Under the pieces are notes generated by a model that saw only the letters and a list, made by a program, of their open reading frames with translations, searched no databases and had not been told where the DNA came from. This document shows, piece after piece, positions 60,501 to 64,000 of a stretch of DNA of 64,000 bases. Position 1 is the stretch's first letter. Every line of letters begins with the position of its first letter. This DNA comes from Bacteroidota bacterium (lineage in GTDB: Bacteria; Bacteroidota; Bacteroidia; AKYH767-A; 2013-40CM-41-45): NCBI GenBank assembly GCA_016720935.1, contig JADKJP010000005.1:1-64000 (forward strand), read 5' to 3'. The translations under genes were made by a program, and so were the position numbers.

Positions 60501-63500
60501 AAAACTATATCGGGCCATCTGGAGCAATGCCTTCGGGACAGATACGAGCATCGCTGCTCAATTATCAATTGCAGAATTCACTACATCTACATCTGTCCTT
60601 TCTGCATGCGGAAGCATCCTCTGGAATGGCTCGACTTATTCTTCTTCCGGGATCTATACAAGTACAGGCTTGATGAATGCCGCGGGATGTGATTCAATCG
60701 CAATTCTCCAACTGACTATTAGTTCACCAACTTCCTCTGTCACATCTGTAACCGAATGCGAAAGCTATACCTGGAATGGAACCACGTATAATTCCTCAGG
60801 AACATATACTGCAACAGGTTTCATCAATAGTGCAGGTTGCGATTCTACGGCTACACTCATCCTGACCATTAACAACACGTCGTCGTCGTCCAATTCGGTT
60901 ACTGCATGTGATCACTATACATGGAATGGAAATACGTACACTGCAACAGGAACATACATTGTCAATGGTTTCACAAATTCTGCCGGTTGTGATTCCAGTG
61001 CAGTTCTGGTACTCACGATTAATAACAATGGTTCTTCCTTAACTACATTGACAGCATGCGATTCGGTAACCTGGAATGGTGTTACCTATTTTACTTCAGG
61101 TACATATTCTTCTATCGGCTTAACGACCATTGCGGGTTGTGATTCAACGGCTTTGTTAAATCTCACCATCAACCACTGCGGCCCGTATTCAATAGCATTG
61201 AATTCAGCAACACAACAATATGCAAGCCTTGGAAACGATATTTCCTTACACCTGACGAATTTTACTTTGGAAGCGTGGATTAAAATTGAAGGAACAGGTG
61301 TAACTACCAGCACCGGATCCGGAGGCGTTACTGTTATTCCAATTCTTGCAAAAGGCAGAGCGGAAGCGGAACTGGCAAACGTAGATGTAAATTATTTTCT
61401 GGGTTACGATCCTGCCACCAATAAACTGACAGCGGATTTTGAGGACAATGCAACGTCCGCCAATCATCCTGTTACAGGCAATGTAACTCTGGGTACATGT
61501 TGGACACATGTAGCTGCAACCTATGATGTAAGCCTGCATACATGGAAACTTTATGTCAATGGAATCCTTGACAAAACACTTGACTTAGGAGCCAGTTTTA
61601 CACCACAATCGCTTAGCAATGTAAATGCAAGTATCGGTTCAGCCTTGACTTCTACGGGAACGGCAGCAGGATTTTTTAATGGAAAAATTGATGAAGTAAG
61701 AATCTGGAATGTGGTCAGAAGTGATTCTCAAATTCTTGCCAGCTATAGCGCCGAAATGAACTCCGGCACCGGACTGGTTTCACGCTGGGGCTTTAATGAA
61801 GGTAGCGGAACGCAAGCATCGAATGCTATCCCAACTCGCCCTCCGGCTGTACTTGTAAATGGGGCAACCTGGGCAACCGGTTTTAACCAAAATACTTTAT
61901 TTGGTTCTAATCTTGACTTTAATGGTACATCAAATTATGTGAGTTTCGGCGCAGCTCCTTCCCTGAATGCATCCGCCTTCACATTGGAAGCCTGGATAAA
62001 TATTGAAGGAACCGGAGTAACCACCACTACCAGTGGTGCCGGTGGCGGTGGACTTGAAGGAACAAACGCTGTCGTTCCGATCGTGACCAAAGGAAGAGGT
62101 GAAGCGGAAACTCCTGCGAATATCAATATGAATTATTTCCTCGGATTGGTCGGAAATAAACTTGCCGCTGATTTCGAAGAAGGAATCGGACCAAATCATG
62201 CTGTTATCGGAAATGCAATAATTCCTTCGAATACCTGGACTCACGTGGCGGCCACATATGAGCCGGTTACCGCAGTCTGGAAATTATACATCAATGGTAT
62301 TCTCGATAAAACTCTTGACATCGGTACCAATATTTTCCCGGCCAATACAAGTATACAACATGCTTGTGTCGGTTCCGCAATGACATCTACTGGTGTCGCG
62401 GCAGGTTTTTTCAACGGAAAAATTGATGAGGTGCGAATCTGGAACGTTGACCGAAGTCCAACACAGATTCTTTCAAACTATTCTCTTGAACTGAGCAATG
62501 GAACAGGACTCCTGGGAAGATGGGGATTCAATGAAGGCTGTGGTTTAACAGCAGGTAATTCAATCAGCGGAGGTGCTACCGGGACTTTGAGTAGCAGCAC
62601 AGGGCCGATATGGGGTACCACTAATTTCCTCCTTCTTCCTTCAGTCAGCCTGGATCCCCTTGCACAAACAAAATGCGAGGGACAAACAGCCACATTTATT
62701 TCCTCCGCGACAGGATCTCCGACACCCGCTGTACAATGGCAACTTAGTACCGACAACGGTTCTTCATGGTCGAATATTTCAGGAGCGACAAGCGCATCCT
62801 TATCCTTTGTGGTTTCTGCATCCGATAACGGAAAACGTTACAGAGCTATCTGGAGTAATGTTTCAGGTCAGGACACAACTTCCGCTGCATTGCTATCGGT
62901 CAATGCAAGTACTTCATCCACGACCACATTAACTGCATGTGGAAGTTATGCGTGGAATGGTTTCACCTATACGAATTCAGGTATTTATTCTATATCCGGT
63001 TTTACCAATGCTGCAGGGTGCGATTCAACGGCACAATTGAACCTAACCATCAGCAATCTGAACATTTCAGAATCACATTCTGCCATCTCCTGCTTTGGAG
63101 GGAGTTCGTCTGTCACTATCAGTGCACAAGGAGGAACCGCTCCATACAACGGGACAGGAGTGTTTTCTCAAACCGCCGGCACGACAACCTATACAGTTAC
63201 TGATGCCACGGGATGCACTGCCAGTATTGTTGTTACACTTCTTCAACCATCAGCACTTTCGATTTACTATAGTGTAGATTCTGTCACTAGCATTGGAGGA
63301 AGCGATGGTGGAATCAATGTAAATGTTTCAGGAGGTACGCCGGTTTATGAATACGAATGGAGCAATAGTAGCACAAGCCAAAATTTAACCGGCGTTCCTG
63401 TTGGAACTTATTCTCTGACAGTTACCGATGCGAATGGTTGTATGACAACTGAAACAATTCCTGTTGGAACAACAGCTAACGCTTCTATGACCGTTCACTT

Positions 63501-64000
63501 ACATCTCTTTATTCAGGGATATTACAAGGGAAATCAGGAAATGCGGGCTCCATTGTTTAGCAGCGGTTTGAGTTCCGATCCAACGGCTTGCGATTCAATC
63601 ACAATCGAATTCAGGAACAGCTCACCCGTTCATGGAATTGAATTCAGCTCCCGCACATTATTACATACAGACGGAAATTGCTCTGTTAATTTTCCCGGAT
63701 CTTTCTCCGGTGGCCAGTATTTCATTGTTATCCGTCATCGTAACAGTCTGGAAACATGGAGTGCAGCTGCTCAACTATTACAACACAATGACACCGTTGA
63801 ATTTGCCGATGTCATCACAAAGGCTTACGGAAATAATCTTGCAACGCTTGGAGATGGATTTTATGGTCTTTGGAGCGGAGATGTATCTGATGGAATATCC
63901 CCCGGATTACAAGATGGAATGATCGAAACATCGGACTATATTCTCATTGAAAATGCGTCGCAGATGTTTCTTACCGGGTATGTAACAGAAGATTTGACCG
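57570..64000 (+). CDS. Giant surface protein with four LamG domains, a calcineurin-like phosphoesterase and the shared dockerin-like tail; runs off the right edge
   Basis: Starts MKKKLLLLATITFLSKILLAQ (signal). A T7 run at 57836-57842 shifts the frame; with T6 it reads NYFLGYDPATNKL, as in the parallel copy at about 61390, and stays open to base 64000 (about 2,140 residues). Order: LamG 1 (about 57630-58335), LamG 2 (58345-58995), a metallophosphoesterase (59220-60070; LPDTQF, QLGDCA, CVGNHDQG, SSHNILG, LAGHVPGEG), an Ig-like unit, four 'CDSxTWNG...AGCDSTA' repeats (60590-61170), LamG 3 and 4 (61190-62545), another Ig-like unit, one more TWNG repeat, two SprB-like units, and from 63487 the shared tail (LFIQGYYKG, CDSITIEF, HRNSLETWS). 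About 20 residues are probably missing at the right edge. An exported phosphoesterase carried on a carbohydrate-binding scaffold is the likely role. Confidence 0.8.
57630..58995 (+). repeat. LamG domain pair, first copy
   Basis: Two LamG (concanavalin A-like) domains in tandem, each about 230 residues. The pair recurs at 61190-62545. Landmarks are FTLEAWIKIEGTG, ILAKGRAEAEL, WTHVAATYDV, WKLYVNGILDKTLDLGA and KIDEVRIWNV-type segments. The two copies are very alike as protein while third codon positions differ often. Confidence 0.85.
61190..62545 (+). repeat. LamG domain pair, second copy
   Basis: Parallel to 57630-58995 with the same two-domain order and the same linkers, including SGAGGGGLEG, KGRGE-ETPxNINMNYFLG and PNHAVIGNA. 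It shows the intact reading NYFLGYDPATNKL that is broken in the first copy, and so supports the frame repair there. Confidence 0.85.

Noticed and set aside
58372..62756. Several minus-strand open frames opposite the LamG domains
   Set aside because: They are antisense readings of a strongly conserved plus-strand coding region, have low-complexity composition, and recur only because the LamG pair is duplicated.

Overview
The window reads as a chromosomal or metagenome-derived contig from a member of the Bacteroidota. The evidence is several very large secreted proteins ending in type A C-terminal sorting domains of the type IX secretion system (T9SS), a 13-unit SprB-type repeat array, and the typical Bacteroidota cluster SpoIIM/DUF4129/DUF4350/MoxR/DUF58 flanked by RDD proteins. 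Other lineage markers are DUF2911, DUF3089, DUF6624, DUF6268, a BNR/sortilin-like propeller protein and a PIG-L deacetylase with a long C-terminal extension. I see no rRNA, tRNA, transposase, integrase or CRISPR array. A genus cannot be fixed from this.

Layout. (a) 1-3720: at least five small minus-strand genes, each recognisable but broken by many small indels: a dihydrofolate-reductase-like (RibD C-terminal) protein, a lipoprotein, an HxD/HR protein, a cupin and a small membrane protein. (b) 4098-8534: one very large secreted M43-type metalloprotease with a propeller, six Ig-like repeats and a T9SS type A tail, broken by at least four frameshifts. (c) 8834-10781: a lipoprotein, a small membrane protein and a zinc-ribbon methyltransferase, followed by intergenic repeats including a nested palindrome (11031-11187). 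(d) 11248-18668: the MoxR/DUF58 locus. A tightly overlapping operon (SpoIIM fusion, DUF4129, DUF4350, MoxR ATPase, DUF58) lies between two outward-placed RDD membrane proteins. (e) 18835-23871: DUF2911, PIG-L deacetylase, DUF1415, DUF6268 barrel. (f) 24427-41751: two giant T9SS cargo proteins, DUF6624, a modular phosphoesterase, a DUF3089 lipoprotein and a GT-C-like membrane enzyme. (g) 41977-49303: a BNR propeller protein, a cyclic-nucleotide-binding SpoIIE phosphatase and two small T9SS cargo proteins. (h) 49433-64000: two more giant modular surface proteins and a small CxxCH protein.

How the genes work together. Most of the window encodes exported or surface proteins built from interchangeable modules (Kelch, LamG, Ig/PKD-like, SprB, beta-helix, MopE-type metal binding). 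Five of them end in an ordinary T9SS type A domain. Three others (36293-38890, 49433-56059 and 57570 to the right edge) lack it and share instead a C-terminal module of about 180 residues with a dockerin-like calcium loop. This shared tail is the most interesting unexplained signal here, and may be an alternative sorting or anchoring domain. The MoxR locus is a separate, membrane-centred chaperone-like system.

Quality caution. Reading-frame breaks are dense in the first 8.5 kb and rare afterwards (about 12645, 21930 and 57840). Many sit in or beside homopolymers, and residues on either side remain well conserved. This fits uncorrected sequencing error near a contig end at least as well as real gene decay.
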